The notes below the pieces were generated by a model, which made no database searches, was not told the origin of the DNA, and saw only the letters and a program-made list of their open reading frames with translations. Shown here in pieces: positions 40,339 to 50,476 of a stretch of 64,000 nt of DNA. The first letter of the stretch is position 1; every line of letters starts with the position of its first letter. This DNA is from Planomonospora parontospora (GTDB taxonomy: Bacteria; Actinomycetota; Actinomycetes; Streptosporangiales; Streptosporangiaceae): contig BMQD01000001.1 in assembly GCA_014647935.1 (NCBI GenBank), forward strand, positions 248,001 through 312,000. Direction: 5' to 3'. The translations under genes and the position numbers were made by a program.

Positions 40339-41208
40339 TCAGCGCGGCCGGACGCAGGTGAAGATCGCGGTGCCGGGCAGGTGGCGGCCGCGCAGCGGAC
40401 TCCACCCGCCCCAGACCCGGTCGTGGCCCGGCGGCCACTCCGGCTCCGTCAGCGCCGCCAGTACCAGCCCCGCCGCCGTGACGCAGCCGACCCAGTCGGC
40501 CATCGTCCGGTGGTGCTCCACGTAGCTCGGCTCCCCGTCGGGGCCGACCTCCACGTACGGCGAGCGGTCGAAGTAGGAGCGGTCGGCGGTCAGCCCGCGG
40601 GGCCCGGGATCGTCGGGGAAGGCCCAGCGGACCGGGTGGCTGACCGAGAAGACGAAACGGCCGCCGGGCCGCAGCACCCGCCGGGTCTCGGCGAGCACGG
40701 CCGTCGCGTCCGCCACGAACGGCAGCGCCCCGTACGCCGAGCAGGCCAGGTCGAACGACTCGTCGGCGAAGGGCAGCGCCCCGGCGTCGGCCTGCACCAC
40801 CGGCAGGGCCCGGCCGCCGGGACCGCCACTGCGACCACCGCGGTGACCATGACCGTGACCACCGCCGGGACCGTCCTCGGCCGCGTGGTCGAGGTCGATC
40901 CGGCGGGAGTGCTGGAGCTGGCGGAACGACAGGTCGAAGGCGGCCACCCGGGCGCCCTGCCCGGCCAGCCACCTCCCGCACTGGCCCGCGCCGCAGCCGA
41001 TCTCCAGGACGTCCCTGCCCGCCACGTCGCCCAGCAGGCGGGCGTCGGCCTCGTCGAGGCCCTCGGGGCACCAGACGAAACCGGCGTCCCGCAGGAAGGG
41101 GCCGTGCTCCGCCTGGTAGTCGTCCGCGGCGCCGTCCCACCAGCCGCGGTTGGCCCGCGAGGTGGCGACGGCGTCCACCGGACGGCGCTCGACCCCTTCC
41201 GGGGACAT
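40339..41208 (-). CDS. Class I SAM-dependent methyltransferase
   Basis: The protein has 289 residues, start overlapping the stop of the DUF4191 gene (TGATG), so translation is coupled. SAM motif I VLEIGCGAGQCGRWL (about 67-81), VAAFDLSFRQL, then ADESFDLACSAYGALPF as motif IV and RVLRPGGRFVFSVSHP as motif VI. A Gly/His-rich insert (GGGHGHGHRGGRSGGPGG) of about 20 residues interrupts the domain after motif II. The substrate is unknown. Similar enzymes occur beside lipA/DUF4191 in actinobacteria. Confidence 0.85.
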   Translation of the reverse strand: MSPEGVERRPVDAVATSRANRGWWDGAADDYQAEHGPFLRDAGFVWCPEGLDEADARLLGDVAGRDVLEIGCGAGQCGRWLAGQGARVAAFDLSFRQLQHSRRIDLDHAAEDGPGGGHGHGHRGGRSGGPGGRALPVVQADAGALPFADESFDLACSAYGALPFVADATAVLAETRRVLRPGGRFVFSVSHPVRWAFPDDPGPRGLTADRSYFDRSPYVEVGPDGEPSYVEHHRTMADWVGCVTAAGLVLAALTEPEWPPGHDRVWGGWSPLRGRHLPGTAIFTCVRPR

Positions 41209-41885
41209 CAGCGCATCTTCGGGCGGGGCATCTTCGCGCCGCGCGGCAGCGGGCCCTTGGGCATCGGCAGCGTCTGGGGCAGCGCCTTGAGCCGGTTGTT
41301 GATCTCGTAGACCGCGGGCTTCTTGAGGTTGCGGGGCAGCTTCATCAGGTGCCGCTGGAGCTTGCCGATCGGGATCTGGCCCTCGCCGTCACCGGACTGG
41401 ACGTCGTAGACCGGCACGTCGAGCGCGACCCGCTGGACCCGCTTCTTCTCGGCGACGAGCATCTTCTGCACGCGGCTGCCCGGCCCCTCGGAGACCAGGA
41501 TGATGCCCGGGTAGCCGACGACGCGGTGCACGATGTCCTGGTCGCGGTTGACCGCGACGGCCGGGGTGACCTCCCAGTTGCCGCGCATGCCCTGCAGGAT
41601 CGCCGCGGCGGCGCCGGGCTGGCCGTGGAGCATGGAGTACTGCGCCTTCTGGGCGAGCTGGCCGAACACGACCAGGCCGACGGTGAGGGCCAGCATCACG
41701 CCGATGACGTAGAGCGGCCACCAGCCCGTGACCAGGCCGATCACCACGCACAGGACGAGCGTGCCGAGCGCCGACGCGTAGACGATCGGCATGCCCTTCG
41801 GGTCGGCCTGCTTGATGATCTTGGCGATCATGCGGAGCTGCTTGACGCGCCCCGGGGTCTCTGGGACTTCGGGCTTCTTGGCCAT
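41208..41885 (-). CDS. DUF4191 membrane protein
   Basis: The protein has 225 residues. Two neighbouring membrane helices at about 32-76 (VLCVVIGLVTGWWPLYVIGVMLALTVGLVVFG in outline) precede the soluble domain with QPGAAAAILQGM, VNRDQDIVHRVVGYPGI and a basic C terminus ending PKMR. This is the conserved actinobacterial DUF4191 family, regularly encoded next to lipA. No function is known. It is cotranscribed with the methyltransferase gene (1-bp overlap). Confidence 0.88.
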   Translation of the reverse strand: MAKKPEVPETPGRVKQLRMIAKIIKQADPKGMPIVYASALGTLVLCVVIGLVTGWWPLYVIGVMLALTVGLVVFGQLAQKAQYSMLHGQPGAAAAILQGMRGNWEVTPAVAVNRDQDIVHRVVGYPGIILVSEGPGSRVQKMLVAEKKRVQRVALDVPVYDVQSGDGEGQIPIGKLQRHLMKLPRNLKKPAVYEINNRLKALPQTLPMPKGPLPRGAKMPRPKMR

Positions 41886-42069
41886 GCTCAGAAGGATACA
41901 AATCCCGGGGTCAAGAAATGAAAATGTGACCTTCCCGCGCCGCTCCGCGGAGGGTGTCCGGAAAGGGCCGCGGCAGGCGGGCAGGCAGGCGGTGGAGAAT
42001 CCGCGGTGGACCGGAGCGGTACGGCGGGCGGCGGGCCCCGCGCCGGCCGGAGCGGGGCGGGGAGAGCGG

Positions 42070-42098
42070 AAAGGCCCCGCGCCGGGCGCGGAGCCTTT
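42070..42098 (-). terminator. Terminator of lipA
   Basis: Stem aaaggc ... gccttt with an inner cgcgc/gcgcg pairing and one mismatch, located 40 bp after the lipA stop codon. Confidence 0.65.
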
Positions 42099-42137
42099 CG
42101 GAGACGGAGAAGGCCGGAGCCCCGGGAAGCGGAGCCG

Positions 42138-43067
42138 TCAGGCGTTCTGACGGGCTTCGACGGCCTGCTTGTAGAGGCGCCCGGCCCGGTAGGAGGAGCG
42201 GACCAGCGGTCCGGACATGACCCCGGCGAAGCCGATGGCCTCGGCGTCCTTCTGGAACTGCACGAACTCCTCGGGCTTGACCCAGCGCTCCACCGGGTGG
42301 TGGCGCGGGGTGGGCCGGAGGTACTGGGTGACGGTGAGCAGGTCGCACCCGGCCTCGTGCAGGTCGCGCATGGCCTCCAGCACCTCCTCCGGCTCCTCGC
42401 CCATGCCCAGGATCAGGTTGGACTTGGTCACCAGCCCGGCCCGGCGGGCCTTGGTGATCACTTCCAGGGAGCGCTCGTAGCGGAAGCCGGGGCGGATGCG
42501 CTTGAAGATCCGCGGCACGGTCTCGATGTTGTGCGCGAACACCTCGGGACGGGCGGAGAAGACCTCCTCCAGCTGGCCCTGGTCGCCGTTGAAGTCGGGG
42601 ACCAGCAGCTCGACGCCGCAGCCGGGGAGCAGCGCGTGGATCTGCCGGGCGGTCTCGGCGTACAGCCAGGCGCCGCCGTCGGGCAGGTCGTCGCGGGCGA
42701 CGCCGGTCACGGTCGCGTAGTTGAGGCCCATCTGGCGGACCGACTCGGCGACGCGGCGCGGCTCGTCGGTGTCGTACTCCTTGGGCTTGCCGGTGTCGAT
42801 CTGGCAGAAGTCGCACCGCCGGGTGCACTGGTCGCCGCCGATGAGGAAGGTCGCCTCGCGGTCCTCCCAGCACTCCGAGATGTTGGGACATCCGGCTTCC
42901 TGGCAGACGGTGTGCAGACCCTCGCGTGCGACCAGCGCCCGCAGCTCGGTGTGGTTGGGCCCGGTCCGGAACCGGGTCTTGATCCACTCGGGCTTCTTCT
43001 CGATGGGGGTCTCGGCGTTGCGAACCTCCAGGCGGAGGAGCTTTCGGCCTTCTGGAGCTACGGTCAC
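42138..43067 (-). CDS. lipA: Lipoyl synthase
   Basis: The protein has 309 residues from the GTG at 43067; GTG 43076 is possible. A radical SAM enzyme that inserts two sulfurs into protein-bound octanoyl groups. The auxiliary cluster motif [12 protein letters not shown] (Cys55, 60, 66) and the radical SAM motif CTRRCDFC (Cys81, 85, 88) are intact. The conserved RSSYRAG serine ligand motif is near the C terminus. It follows lipB by 180 bp. Its product is used by SucB encoded 3 kb away. Confidence 0.97.
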   Translation of the reverse strand: MTVAPEGRKLLRLEVRNAETPIEKKPEWIKTRFRTGPNHTELRALVAREGLHTVCQEAGCPNISECWEDREATFLIGGDQCTRRCDFCQIDTGKPKEYDTDEPRRVAESVRQMGLNYATVTGVARDDLPDGGAWLYAETARQIHALLPGCGVELLVPDFNGDQGQLEEVFSARPEVFAHNIETVPRIFKRIRPGFRYERSLEVITKARRAGLVTKSNLILGMGEEPEEVLEAMRDLHEAGCDLLTVTQYLRPTPRHHPVERWVKPEEFVQFQKDAEAIGFAGVMSGPLVRSSYRAGRLYKQAVEARQNA

Positions 43068-43247
43068 GCCTCTCACCTTACGTCCCCCCGCGCCGGGAAG
43101 CGGACCCGGGGCGGCGGGGCGGCGGGCGGGGCGGTCGAGGACCGCCGCGGGAACGGCAGGGGAACGCCGGGGGAGCGGCAGGGGGCCGCCGCGGGAACGC
43201 CGTGGGCGCCGCAGAGACCGGGTCCCCGCGCCGGAGAGCGCCCACCC

Positions 43248-43925
43248 CTACCGCCTGAAGAGGTCCTCCTCGGGCAGGTCGCGGCTCTCCGCGCCGAGGG
43301 CCTCGGCCAGGTGCTTCTCGGCGTACGGCATGACGTCGTCGACCACGATCCGGCGCCCGGTCTCGGCCGACAGCGAGGAAACGCCGGCGTCGGCGAACCC
43401 GCAGGGGACGATGCGGTTGTACCAGCTCGGGTCGTTGGAGCAGTTGAGCGCGTAGCCGTGCATCGTGACGCCGCCGGCCACCCGGATGCCGACCGCGCCG
43501 ACCTGCCGGTCCGGCAGGCCGTGGGAGGGGTCGCCGGGGACCCAGACGCCGCTGCGCCCGGCCACCCGGCCGGCCTGCACCCCGAAGTCGGCGCAGACCT
43601 TGATGAGCGACTCCTCCAGCAGGCCGATGTAGGTGACCACGTCCAGGCGCTCGTGCAGCCGGACGATCGGGTAGCAGACGAGCTGGCCCGGACCGTGCCA
43701 GGTGATCCGGCCTCCGCGGTCGACGTCGATGACGGGCGTGCCGTCACCGGGCCGCTCGTGCGGGGCGGTGCGCCGCCCGGCGGTGTAGACCGGGGCGTGC
43801 TCGAGCATCAGGCAGGTGTCGGGCGCCTCCCCGGCCACCCGCCGGGCGTGGATCCGCCGCTGGAGATCCCAGGCCTGCTCGTAGGGGACATCGACGCCGA
43901 GACGGACGACTGCCAGCTCACTCAC
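43248..43925 (-). CDS. lipB: Octanoyltransferase with a Gln at the catalytic lysine position
   Basis: The protein has 225 residues. LipB moves octanoyl groups from acyl carrier protein to lipoyl domains. The RGGRITWHGPGQLVCYPI signature (70-87) and the nucleophile Cys175 in IVPCGFADAGVSSL are present. The catalytic Lys, always 34 residues before that Cys (Lys135/Cys169 in E. coli, Lys142/Cys176 in M. tuberculosis), is Gln141 here (PDRQVGAVGIRV, codon CAG). Otherwise the protein is full length and lies next to lipA, so it is probably under selection; whether it is active is open. Confidence 0.93.
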   Translation of the reverse strand: MSELAVVRLGVDVPYEQAWDLQRRIHARRVAGEAPDTCLMLEHAPVYTAGRRTAPHERPGDGTPVIDVDRGGRITWHGPGQLVCYPIVRLHERLDVVTYIGLLEESLIKVCADFGVQAGRVAGRSGVWVPGDPSHGLPDRQVGAVGIRVAGGVTMHGYALNCSNDPSWYNRIVPCGFADAGVSSLSAETGRRIVVDDVMPYAEKHLAEALGAESRDLPEEDLFRR

Positions 43926-43953
43926 GGTTCAAGAGTAGTTGACCGGTCCGACA

Positions 43954-44691
43954 TCAGGACGTGAGGAGGCGGGGCTCGATGCGGAACTCCTTGACCCCGT
44001 CCGCGCCGTCGTGCTCGACCCGGTAGGCGCAGGCGCCCTGCCGTACGCTGACGGCCTGGATGAACTCGGTGCCGACGTAGTGGAGCCCGACGCCCTCGTC
44101 GGCGGCGTAGCCGTCGGGCAGCTCGCCGGAGGCCACCGACGCGTGCAGCAGCTCGTGCCGCTGCGGGTCGGAGTCGTAGTGCACGCCGCACGAGTAGGGC
44201 AGCAGCGCCAGACCGTCGGACCACGGCCGCAGGGCGGGGCCGAAGGAGTCGGTGTTGCCGCCGACGTGCCAGCAGAGCGCGCCCGCGCTCTGCCCGGACA
44301 GCACCACGCCCGCGTGCCAGGCCTCCTCGAAGGCCTCGTCCAGGCCGTGCAGCCGCCACAGCGCCGCCAGGTTGGCCACGCTGCCGCCGCTGACGTAGAT
44401 CATGTCCTGGCTCAGGATCCACTCGCGAGGGTCCTCGACGTTGGGCATCGGGAAGACCGTCAGGTGGCTGAGCTCGACGTCCCACTCGCGGAACGCCCCG
44501 TACATCTTCAGCAGCCACTCCGCGTCGTCGCCCGTCGCGGTGGCCAGCAGGCCCAGCCTGGGCCGGTCCTGGCCGGTCAGGTCGAGGCCGTAGCGCAGGA
44601 GCCCGCTCGCCTCGACGAAGCCGTAGCGGGCGGAGGGGCGGAACGAGCCGCCGCCGATGGCGAGGATGTGCGACTGGCCGGATCTGCTCAT
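43954..44691 (-). CDS. Peptidase E-like protein (family S51)
   Basis: The protein has 245 residues, ATG at 44691 with GGGGAG upstream. The class I glutamine amidotransferase-like fold shows ILAIGGG at the N terminus, IYVSGGSVANLAALW and the nucleophile SGQSAGALCWH with Ser at about 136. A region with HYDSDPQRH suits family S51 alpha-aspartyl dipeptidases. Substrate and role are unproven. It lies between lipB and an epimerase gene on the same strand. Confidence 0.88.
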   Translation of the reverse strand: MSRSGQSHILAIGGGSFRPSARYGFVEASGLLRYGLDLTGQDRPRLGLLATATGDDAEWLLKMYGAFREWDVELSHLTVFPMPNVEDPREWILSQDMIYVSGGSVANLAALWRLHGLDEAFEEAWHAGVVLSGQSAGALCWHVGGNTDSFGPALRPWSDGLALLPYSCGVHYDSDPQRHELLHASVASGELPDGYAADEGVGLHYVGTEFIQAVSVRQGACAYRVEHDGADGVKEFRIEPRLLTS

Positions 44692-44731
44692 GATGTCGAT
44701 CTCCCCGGTGACTCCAGTGGGAACAGGGACC

Positions 44732-45625
44732 CTAGAGTACGGCGGAGAGTGCCTCGTTGAGGTGGATATGCCGGAACGCGTAGCCCGAGTCGAGCAGCCG
44801 CCGGGGGAGCACCCGCTGCCCGGTCAGCACGCCCTCCTGCGCGAACCCGCCGAGCGCGGCGCGCAGCACGGGGGCGGGCACGGGCAGCGGCATCGCCGGT
44901 CGGCGCACCGCCCGCGCCAGCGCCGCGGTGAACGCGGCGTTGGTCACCGGCTCCGGCGCGGTCAGGTTCACCGGCCCCTGGACGGCCCGCTCGCCCATGA
45001 CGTGCCGTACGGCGCGCACCCAGTCGTCCACGGAGATCCACGACCAGTACTGGCGCCCGGAGCCGAGCGGCGCGCCCAGGCCCAGCTTGAAGATCGGCAG
45101 GACGCGGCGGAGCATGCCGCCCTCGCCGCTGAGCACCAGCCCGGTCCGGAGCGTCGCCGTCCTGATCCCCGCGGCGGCGGCCGGCTCGGCCTCGGCCTCC
45201 CAGGCCCGGACCACCTCCGCGAGGAAGCCCTCACCGGAGGGGGCGGACTCGTCCACCTCGCGGTCGCCGGTGTCCCCGTAGTAGCCGACCGCGGACCCCG
45301 ACAGCAGCACCGCGGGCGGGGCCGAGAGCCGGGTCAGCGCCGTCACCAGCGTGCGGGTGCCCTCCACCCGGCTGCGCAGGACCTCGCGCCTGTGCTCCTC
45401 GGTCCAGCGGCGGTCGCCGATCCCCGCGCCGGCGAGGTGGACCACCGCCTCGGCCCCCTCCAGGGCCGCCGGGTCGATGAGGCCCTTGCCCGGGTTCCAG
45501 AACGACTCGTCGGCGCTCTGCGGCGCCCGCCGCACCAGCCGGACCACCCGGACGCCGTCGGCCCGCAGGGATCTGATCAGCGCCGAGCCGAGCAACCCGG
45601 AGGAACCCGTCACGATGGTCGTCAT
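44732..45625 (-). CDS. TIGR01777-type NAD(P)-dependent epimerase
   Basis: The protein has 297 residues. The N-terminal Rossmann motif is VTGSSGLLGSALI. HLAGAGIGDRRWTEEHR and SGSAVGYYG with YYG catalytic region and ILRTGLVLSGEGG-like TLRTGLVLSGEGGML follow, all typical of the SDR39U1/YfcH branch. The C-terminal DUF1731 segment ends RRLLDSGYAFRHIHLNEAL. Such genes sit between lipB and sucB in many actinobacteria; the substrate is not known. Confidence 0.88.
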   Translation of the reverse strand: MTTIVTGSSGLLGSALIRSLRADGVRVVRLVRRAPQSADESFWNPGKGLIDPAALEGAEAVVHLAGAGIGDRRWTEEHRREVLRSRVEGTRTLVTALTRLSAPPAVLLSGSAVGYYGDTGDREVDESAPSGEGFLAEVVRAWEAEAEPAAAAGIRTATLRTGLVLSGEGGMLRRVLPIFKLGLGAPLGSGRQYWSWISVDDWVRAVRHVMGERAVQGPVNLTAPEPVTNAAFTAALARAVRRPAMPLPVPAPVLRAALGGFAQEGVLTGQRVLPRRLLDSGYAFRHIHLNEALSAVL

Positions 45626-45791
45626 GCGGCCAATCTAACCGGCCGTTCCCGGGATCCCCCGGAGGCGGGTCCCGGGAGAGGGTGCGGAGCACGCCCCCCG
45701 GGCGGCGGGACCCGGGCGGCGGGACATGGACGCGGGGACACCGCCTCGCCGGGATCCACCGGGAGAACCGGGATCCGCCGGCAGAAAAGGA

Positions 45792-45824
45792 CCGGGCCGG
45801 TCCGCGCGAGGCGGACCGGCCCGG
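45792..45824 (-). terminator. Terminator of sucB
   Basis: Perfect 14-bp stem (45792-45805 with 45811-45824), 5-nt loop, 17 bp after the sucB stop codon. Confidence 0.8.
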
Positions 45825-45840
45825 CCGGGGAGAACGGGGA

Positions 45841-47328
45841 CTAGGCGTTGAGGCCCAGCTGGTTCTCGAAGCGGCCCTCCTCGAGACGGCGCTTGACCGT
45901 CGTCAGGAAGCGGGCCGCGTCGGCGCCGTCGACCAGGCGGTGGTCGTAGCTGAGCGCGAGGTAGACCATGGAGCGGACGGCGATGACCTCGCCGTCGGGG
46001 GTGTCCACCACGACCGGGCGCTTGACGACCGAGCCGGTGCCCAGCATGCCGACCTGCGGCTGGTTGAGGATCGGCGTGTCGAACAGCGCGCCGCGGCTGC
46101 CGGTGTTGGTCAGCGTGAACGTGCCGCCGGTGATCTCGTCCGGGCTCACCTTGTTGGTGCGGGTGCGCTCGGCCAGGTCGGCGATCTTGCGGGCCAGCCC
46201 GGCGATGTTGAGGTCGCCGGCGTTCTTGATCACCGGGACGAGCAGACCGCGCTCGGTGTCCGTCGCGAAGCCGAGGTGCTCGACGTCGAAGTAGGTCACC
46301 TCGTTGGTCTCGCTGTTGATCGTGGCGTTCAGCTTGGGGTGCTGCTTGAGCGCCTCGATCGTCGCCAGGGCGAAGAACGGCATGAAGGAGAGCTTGACGC
46401 CCTCACGCCGCTGGAACTCGCCCTTGGCCTGGTCGCGCAGGCGCGCGATCCTGGTGACGTCGACCTCGACCACCGTGGTGAGCTGCGCCGAGACCTGCAG
46501 CGACTCGACCATGCGCTTGGCGATGGTCTGACGCAGGCGCGACATCTTCTCGGTGCGGCCGCGCAGGGTCGTGTCCACCGAGACCGGCTCGGGAGCCGGG
46601 GCGGCGGCCTGCGGGGCGGCCTGCGCCGGGGCGGCGGCCTGCGGGGCGGGCGCGGCGGCCGGCGCCTGGGCGGGGGTCCGCTCGCGCTGGGCGCGCGCGG
46701 CCTCCAGCACGTCCTGCTTGCGGATGCGGCCGCCGACGCCGGTGCCGTTCAGGCTGTCGAGGTCCACGTTGTGCTCGCCGGCGAGCTTGCGGACCAGCGG
46801 CGTGACGTAGGGGCTCTCGGCGGACGGCTGGGGAGCCGCGGCCGGGGCCTGCGGCGCCGGGGCGGGGGCCTGCGGCGCGGGCGGGGCCTGGGGAGCCGGA
46901 GCCGGAGCGGCGGCCTGCGGGGCCGGCGCGGGCGCCGGGGGAGCGGGCGGGGCCGCCTGGGGGGCGGGGGCCTGCGGGGCGGGCTGCGGGATCGAGGAGA
47001 TCGGCGCCTGCGGGGCGGGCTCCGGCTCGGGGGCCGGCTCCGGCTCCGGGGCCGCCGGGGCCTCGGCGGGGGCGGCGGCGCCCTCGGTGGCGTTCTCGTC
47101 GATGAGGGCGAGCTCGGTGCCGACCTCGACGGTCTCGTCCTCAGCGACGATGATCTTGGTGAGGATTCCGGCCGCGGGCGACGGGATCTCGGTGTCCACC
47201 TTGTCGGTGGACACCTCGAGGAGCGGCTCGTCGGCCTCGACGCGCTCGCCCTCCTTCTTCAGCCAGCGGGTGACGGTGCCCTCGGTGACGCTCTCGCCGA
47301 GCTGGGGCATCTGTACGGACTTCGGCAT
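45841..47328 (-). CDS. sucB: Dihydrolipoamide acyltransferase (E2) of 2-oxoacid dehydrogenase
   Basis: The protein has 495 residues. One lipoyl domain at 1-77 with the lipoylated Lys43 in [11 protein letters not shown] very long Ala/Pro/Gln-rich linker (80-175), the E3-binding domain ([18 protein letters not shown], about 178-213), a second Ala/Pro linker and the catalytic domain from about 265 ending with [13 protein letters not shown], with the active-site His463 and Asp467. The C-terminal half fits the succinyltransferase of the TCA cycle (or shared E2 in actinobacteria). It is followed upstream by lpdA 35 bp away. Lipoate comes from LipA/LipB encoded nearby. Confidence 0.93.
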   Translation of the reverse strand: MPKSVQMPQLGESVTEGTVTRWLKKEGERVEADEPLLEVSTDKVDTEIPSPAAGILTKIIVAEDETVEVGTELALIDENATEGAAAPAEAPAAPEPEPAPEPEPAPQAPISSIPQPAPQAPAPQAAPPAPPAPAPAPQAAAPAPAPQAPPAPQAPAPAPQAPAAAPQPSAESPYVTPLVRKLAGEHNVDLDSLNGTGVGGRIRKQDVLEAARAQRERTPAQAPAAAPAPQAAAPAQAAPQAAAPAPEPVSVDTTLRGRTEKMSRLRQTIAKRMVESLQVSAQLTTVVEVDVTRIARLRDQAKGEFQRREGVKLSFMPFFALATIEALKQHPKLNATINSETNEVTYFDVEHLGFATDTERGLLVPVIKNAGDLNIAGLARKIADLAERTRTNKVSPDEITGGTFTLTNTGSRGALFDTPILNQPQVGMLGTGSVVKRPVVVDTPDGEVIAVRSMVYLALSYDHRLVDGADAARFLTTVKRRLEEGRFENQLGLNA

Positions 47329-47363
47329 GGTGTCTTCTCTCGCGTTCCGAGTGAGGGCTTCGA

Positions 47364-48743
47364 CTAGTTGTGGACGTGCAGCGGCTTGCCGGCCAGGGCG
47401 AGCATCGCCTCGCCGACGGCCTCCGACTGGGTCGGGTGGGCGTGGATGAGCTGGGCGACCTCGGAGGGCAGGGCCTCCCAGTTGTAGATCAGCTGGCCCT
47501 CGGTGACGAGCTCGCCGATGCGGCGGCCCACCATGTGGATGCCGAGCACCGGGCCGTCCTTCTGCGCGATGACCTTCACCGCGCCCTGGGTGCCCAGGAT
47601 CTGGCTCTTGGGGTTGCCCGCGAGGTCGTAGGTCATCTCCACGATCTCGTGGCCCTTCTCCCGGGCCTGGGCCGAGGTGATGCCGATCGAGGCGACCTCG
47701 GGGTCGGAGTAGGTGATGCGGGGCACGCCGTCGTAGTCGATCGCGGGCGGGTTGAGCCCGGCGATGTGCTCGGCGACCATGATCCCCTCGGCGAAGCCGG
47801 CGTGGGCGAGCTGCAGGGTCGGGATCAGGTCGCCGACCGCGTAGACGCCCGGCACGCTGGTCTGGCAGTGCTCGTCGACGACGACGGTGCCGCGCTCGAT
47901 GGCGATGCCGTTCTCCTCGAAGCCCATGCCGGCGGTGACGGCGCCGCGGCCGACGGCCACCAGCAGCAGCTCGGCCTCCAGGGTCTTGCCGTTGGCCAGG
48001 CTGACGACCACGCCGGTGTCGGTGGTCTTGACGCCCTCGAAGAAGACGCCCAGCTCCTGCTTGATGCCGCGGCGGCGGAAGGCGCGCTCCAGCAGCTTGG
48101 AGCTGGACTCCTCCTCCAGCGGGAGCAGGTGCGGCAGGCCCTCGACGATCGTCACCTCGGCGCCGAAGGAGCGCCAGACGCTGGCGAACTCCACGCCGAT
48201 GACGCCGCCGCCGAGGACGACCACCGAGGCCGGCACGCGGTCGAGCTTGAGCGCGTGCTCGCTGGTGATGATCCGCTCGCCGTCGATCTCCAGGCCGGGC
48301 AGCGACCTGGGCGCCGAGCCCGTGGCCAGCACGATGTTGCGGCCCTCGTAGACGTCGTCGCCCACGGCGATGCGGTTGGGGCCGACCAGGCGGCCCTCGC
48401 CCTCGACGATCGTGATGCCCTTGCTCTTCAGCAGGCCCTGCACGCCCTTCCAGGCGCGGGTGACGATCTTGTCCTTGAACGCGTGGACCGCGGGGACGTC
48501 GATGCCCTCGAAACGGGCCTTGACGCCGTAGCTCTCACTCTCGCGCGTCTCGTCGGCCACCTCCGCGGAGTGGAGGAGGGCCTTGGTGGGGATGCATCCC
48601 CGGTGCAGGCACGTGCCGCCGATCTTGTCCTTCTCGATCAGCACGACCGTCTTGCCCAGCTCGGCCGCCCGCAGAGCGCAGGCATACCCACCGCTACCGC
48701 CACCCAGGACGACGATGTCGTAGGGGCCGCTGCCATCAGCCAC
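47364..48743 (-). CDS. lpdA: Dihydrolipoyl dehydrogenase (E3)
   Basis: The protein has 459 residues from the GTG at 48743, with AAGGAG upstream. It reoxidises lipoyl groups with FAD and NAD+. FAD motif [13 protein letters not shown] (11-23), redox disulfide GGTCLHRGC (Cys45/Cys50; the family usually has CLNVGC), NAD motif [22 protein letters not shown] for FAD and the catalytic HAHPTQSE with His436 and Glu441. It precedes sucB in one operon, 35 bp apart. Both enzymes serve the same complex. Confidence 0.96.
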   Translation of the reverse strand: MADGSGPYDIVVLGGGSGGYACALRAAELGKTVVLIEKDKIGGTCLHRGCIPTKALLHSAEVADETRESESYGVKARFEGIDVPAVHAFKDKIVTRAWKGVQGLLKSKGITIVEGEGRLVGPNRIAVGDDVYEGRNIVLATGSAPRSLPGLEIDGERIITSEHALKLDRVPASVVVLGGGVIGVEFASVWRSFGAEVTIVEGLPHLLPLEEESSSKLLERAFRRRGIKQELGVFFEGVKTTDTGVVVSLANGKTLEAELLLVAVGRGAVTAGMGFEENGIAIERGTVVVDEHCQTSVPGVYAVGDLIPTLQLAHAGFAEGIMVAEHIAGLNPPAIDYDGVPRITYSDPEVASIGITSAQAREKGHEIVEMTYDLAGNPKSQILGTQGAVKVIAQKDGPVLGIHMVGRRIGELVTEGQLIYNWEALPSEVAQLIHAHPTQSEAVGEAMLALAGKPLHVHN

Positions 48744-48860
48744 AGGAATGCTCCTTGTCGGATCGTTATGCCGCCGGGGGCCGGCTTCTGACCGGGCCCC
48801 GGCAAGCGCATCTTTTCACTTGTCCACGCCGCGTGTTCCCTGCTCGCGCAGGGTTTGACC

Positions 48861-50348
48861 TCAGCGCGAGTACTGTTCGGCGAGGCCGACGAGGGTCCGG
48901 GTGATCGCCCCGGTCCCGCCCTTCGGCGTGTAGCCGTGCGGTTCGCCCTTGTTGAAGGCGGGACCGGCCATGTCGATGTGCGCCCACCGCACGCCCTCCG
49001 GCACGAACTCCCGCAGGAAGATGGCCGCGGTCAGCATGCCCCCGAAGCGCTCGGGGTGCAGGTTGGCGATGTCGGCGACGGGGGAGTCGAGCCCCTTGCG
49101 GAGCTCGTCGGGCAGGGGCATGCCCCAGGTGCTCTCGCCCTGCTCGGCGGCGATCCGGACGACCTCCTCGCGGAGCTCGTCGTCGTTGGCCATGACGCCG
49201 GCCGTACGCCAGCCGAGCGCGACGATCTGCGCGCCGGTGAGCGTGGCGACGTCCACGATCAGGTCGGGGGAGTCCTCGCCCGCGCGGGCGATGCCGTCGA
49301 TCAGGACCAGGCGGCCCTCGGCGTCGGTGTCGAGCACCTCCACGGTCTTGCCCGCGTAGCTGGTGAACACGTCCGACGGGCGCTGGGCGGTGCCGCTGGG
49401 CATGTTCTCGGCCAGGCACAGGTAGCCGACCGCGTTGACCTTCAGGCCGAGCCGGGCGATCGCGACGAGCGCGCCGAAGACCGCGCCCGCGCCGCCCATG
49501 TCGGACTTCATCCAGTCCATCGAGGCGGTCGGCTTGAGCGACAGGCCGCCGGAGTCGAAGGTGATGCCCTTGCCGACGAACGCGACCGTCTTGGCGGCCT
49601 CCGGGTGACTGTAGGCGAGCCGGACCAGGCGGGGCGGGTTGACCGAGCCCTGGCCGACGGCGACGATGCCGCCGTAGCCGCCCTCCTTGAGGGCCTTCTC
49701 GTCCAGGACCTCCACCGACAGGCCGGCCTCGGCGCCGGTCTGCTCGGCGATCTCGGCGAAGCGGGCCGGCCACAGGTCCGAGGGCGGGGTGTTGACCAGG
49801 TCGCGGACCAGGGAGACGGAGGCGGCGACGGTGGCGGCGCGCCCGACGGCGGCCTCGGCCCCCTCGGCGCGGCTGAGCACGGTGATCTCGTCGACCGGGG
49901 CGGTCTGCTCCCCGCCGGTGCGGTATCTGGTGAAGGAGTAGGCGCCGAGCAGCCCGCCCAGGGCCAGCGCGGCGGTCCGCTCCGCGTCCGCGGCGGGCAG
50001 GGCGAGGGCGACGCGGCCGGTCCCGGCCAGGGCGCGGGTCGCGGTGCCCGCAGCGCGGCGCAGGACCTCGGGGTCGTAGTCCCCCTCGGGGGCGTCGCCG
50101 AGGCCGACGGCGACGAGGAGCGGGGCGGTCAGCGCGCCGAAGGTCGGAACCTTGGCGATCTCACCCGGCTTGCCCTTGACGCCCATGGCGCCGAGGGTGG
50201 CGGCGAGCCTGCCGCCGAGCGCCTCGTCGAGCCCTTCGGCCCCGGGGGCGGCGCGCAGGCCGTCCGGACCGGTGTGGACTCCGACGACCAGCGCTTCGGT
50301 ATCGAAAGAGACGACGTTGTCACTTGAGTTCAGCCGCACAGTGGTCAC
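48861..50348 (-). CDS. pepA: Leucyl aminopeptidase (family M17)
   Basis: The protein has 495 residues from the GTG at 50348; another in-frame start lies 36 bp upstream. The C-terminal catalytic domain binds two metal ions: FVGKGITFDSGGLSLKP (Lys and Asp ligands), KSDMGGAGAV and the M17 signature LDTDAEGRLVLID (usual form NTDAEGRL). The N-terminal macro-like domain is typical. It cleaves N-terminal residues from peptides in the cytoplasm. It lies upstream of lpdA with 117 bp between, so a separate promoter is possible. Confidence 0.95.
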   Translation of the reverse strand: MTTVRLNSSDNVVSFDTEALVVGVHTGPDGLRAAPGAEGLDEALGGRLAATLGAMGVKGKPGEIAKVPTFGALTAPLLVAVGLGDAPEGDYDPEVLRRAAGTATRALAGTGRVALALPAADAERTAALALGGLLGAYSFTRYRTGGEQTAPVDEITVLSRAEGAEAAVGRAATVAASVSLVRDLVNTPPSDLWPARFAEIAEQTGAEAGLSVEVLDEKALKEGGYGGIVAVGQGSVNPPRLVRLAYSHPEAAKTVAFVGKGITFDSGGLSLKPTASMDWMKSDMGGAGAVFGALVAIARLGLKVNAVGYLCLAENMPSGTAQRPSDVFTSYAGKTVEVLDTDAEGRLVLIDGIARAGEDSPDLIVDVATLTGAQIVALGWRTAGVMANDDELREEVVRIAAEQGESTWGMPLPDELRKGLDSPVADIANLHPERFGGMLTAAIFLREFVPEGVRWAHIDMAGPAFNKGEPHGYTPKGGTGAITRTLVGLAEQYSR

Positions 50349-50421
50349 GTAGGCCGATGCTAGTCCTGCCGGGGCCGTACGCATAAACGAGGGGTCGTCC
50401 TACCAATCGGTAAACCTTGAA

Positions 50422-50476
50422 TGGTGCTATTAGGAGTAGCTTAATCGCATATCTGGTGCTACTGTCGATAGCACCA
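50422..50476 (+). promoter_or_regulatory. Operator of the GntR/YtrA regulator gene
   Basis: Direct copy TGGTGCTA at 50422-50429 and inverted pair TGGTGCTA (50454-50461) / TAGCACCA (50469-50476) with a 7-bp spacer. The right arm overlaps the start codon at 50476. A -35-like TTGAAT at 50418 lies before it. The arrangement suggests autorepression. Confidence 0.65.
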
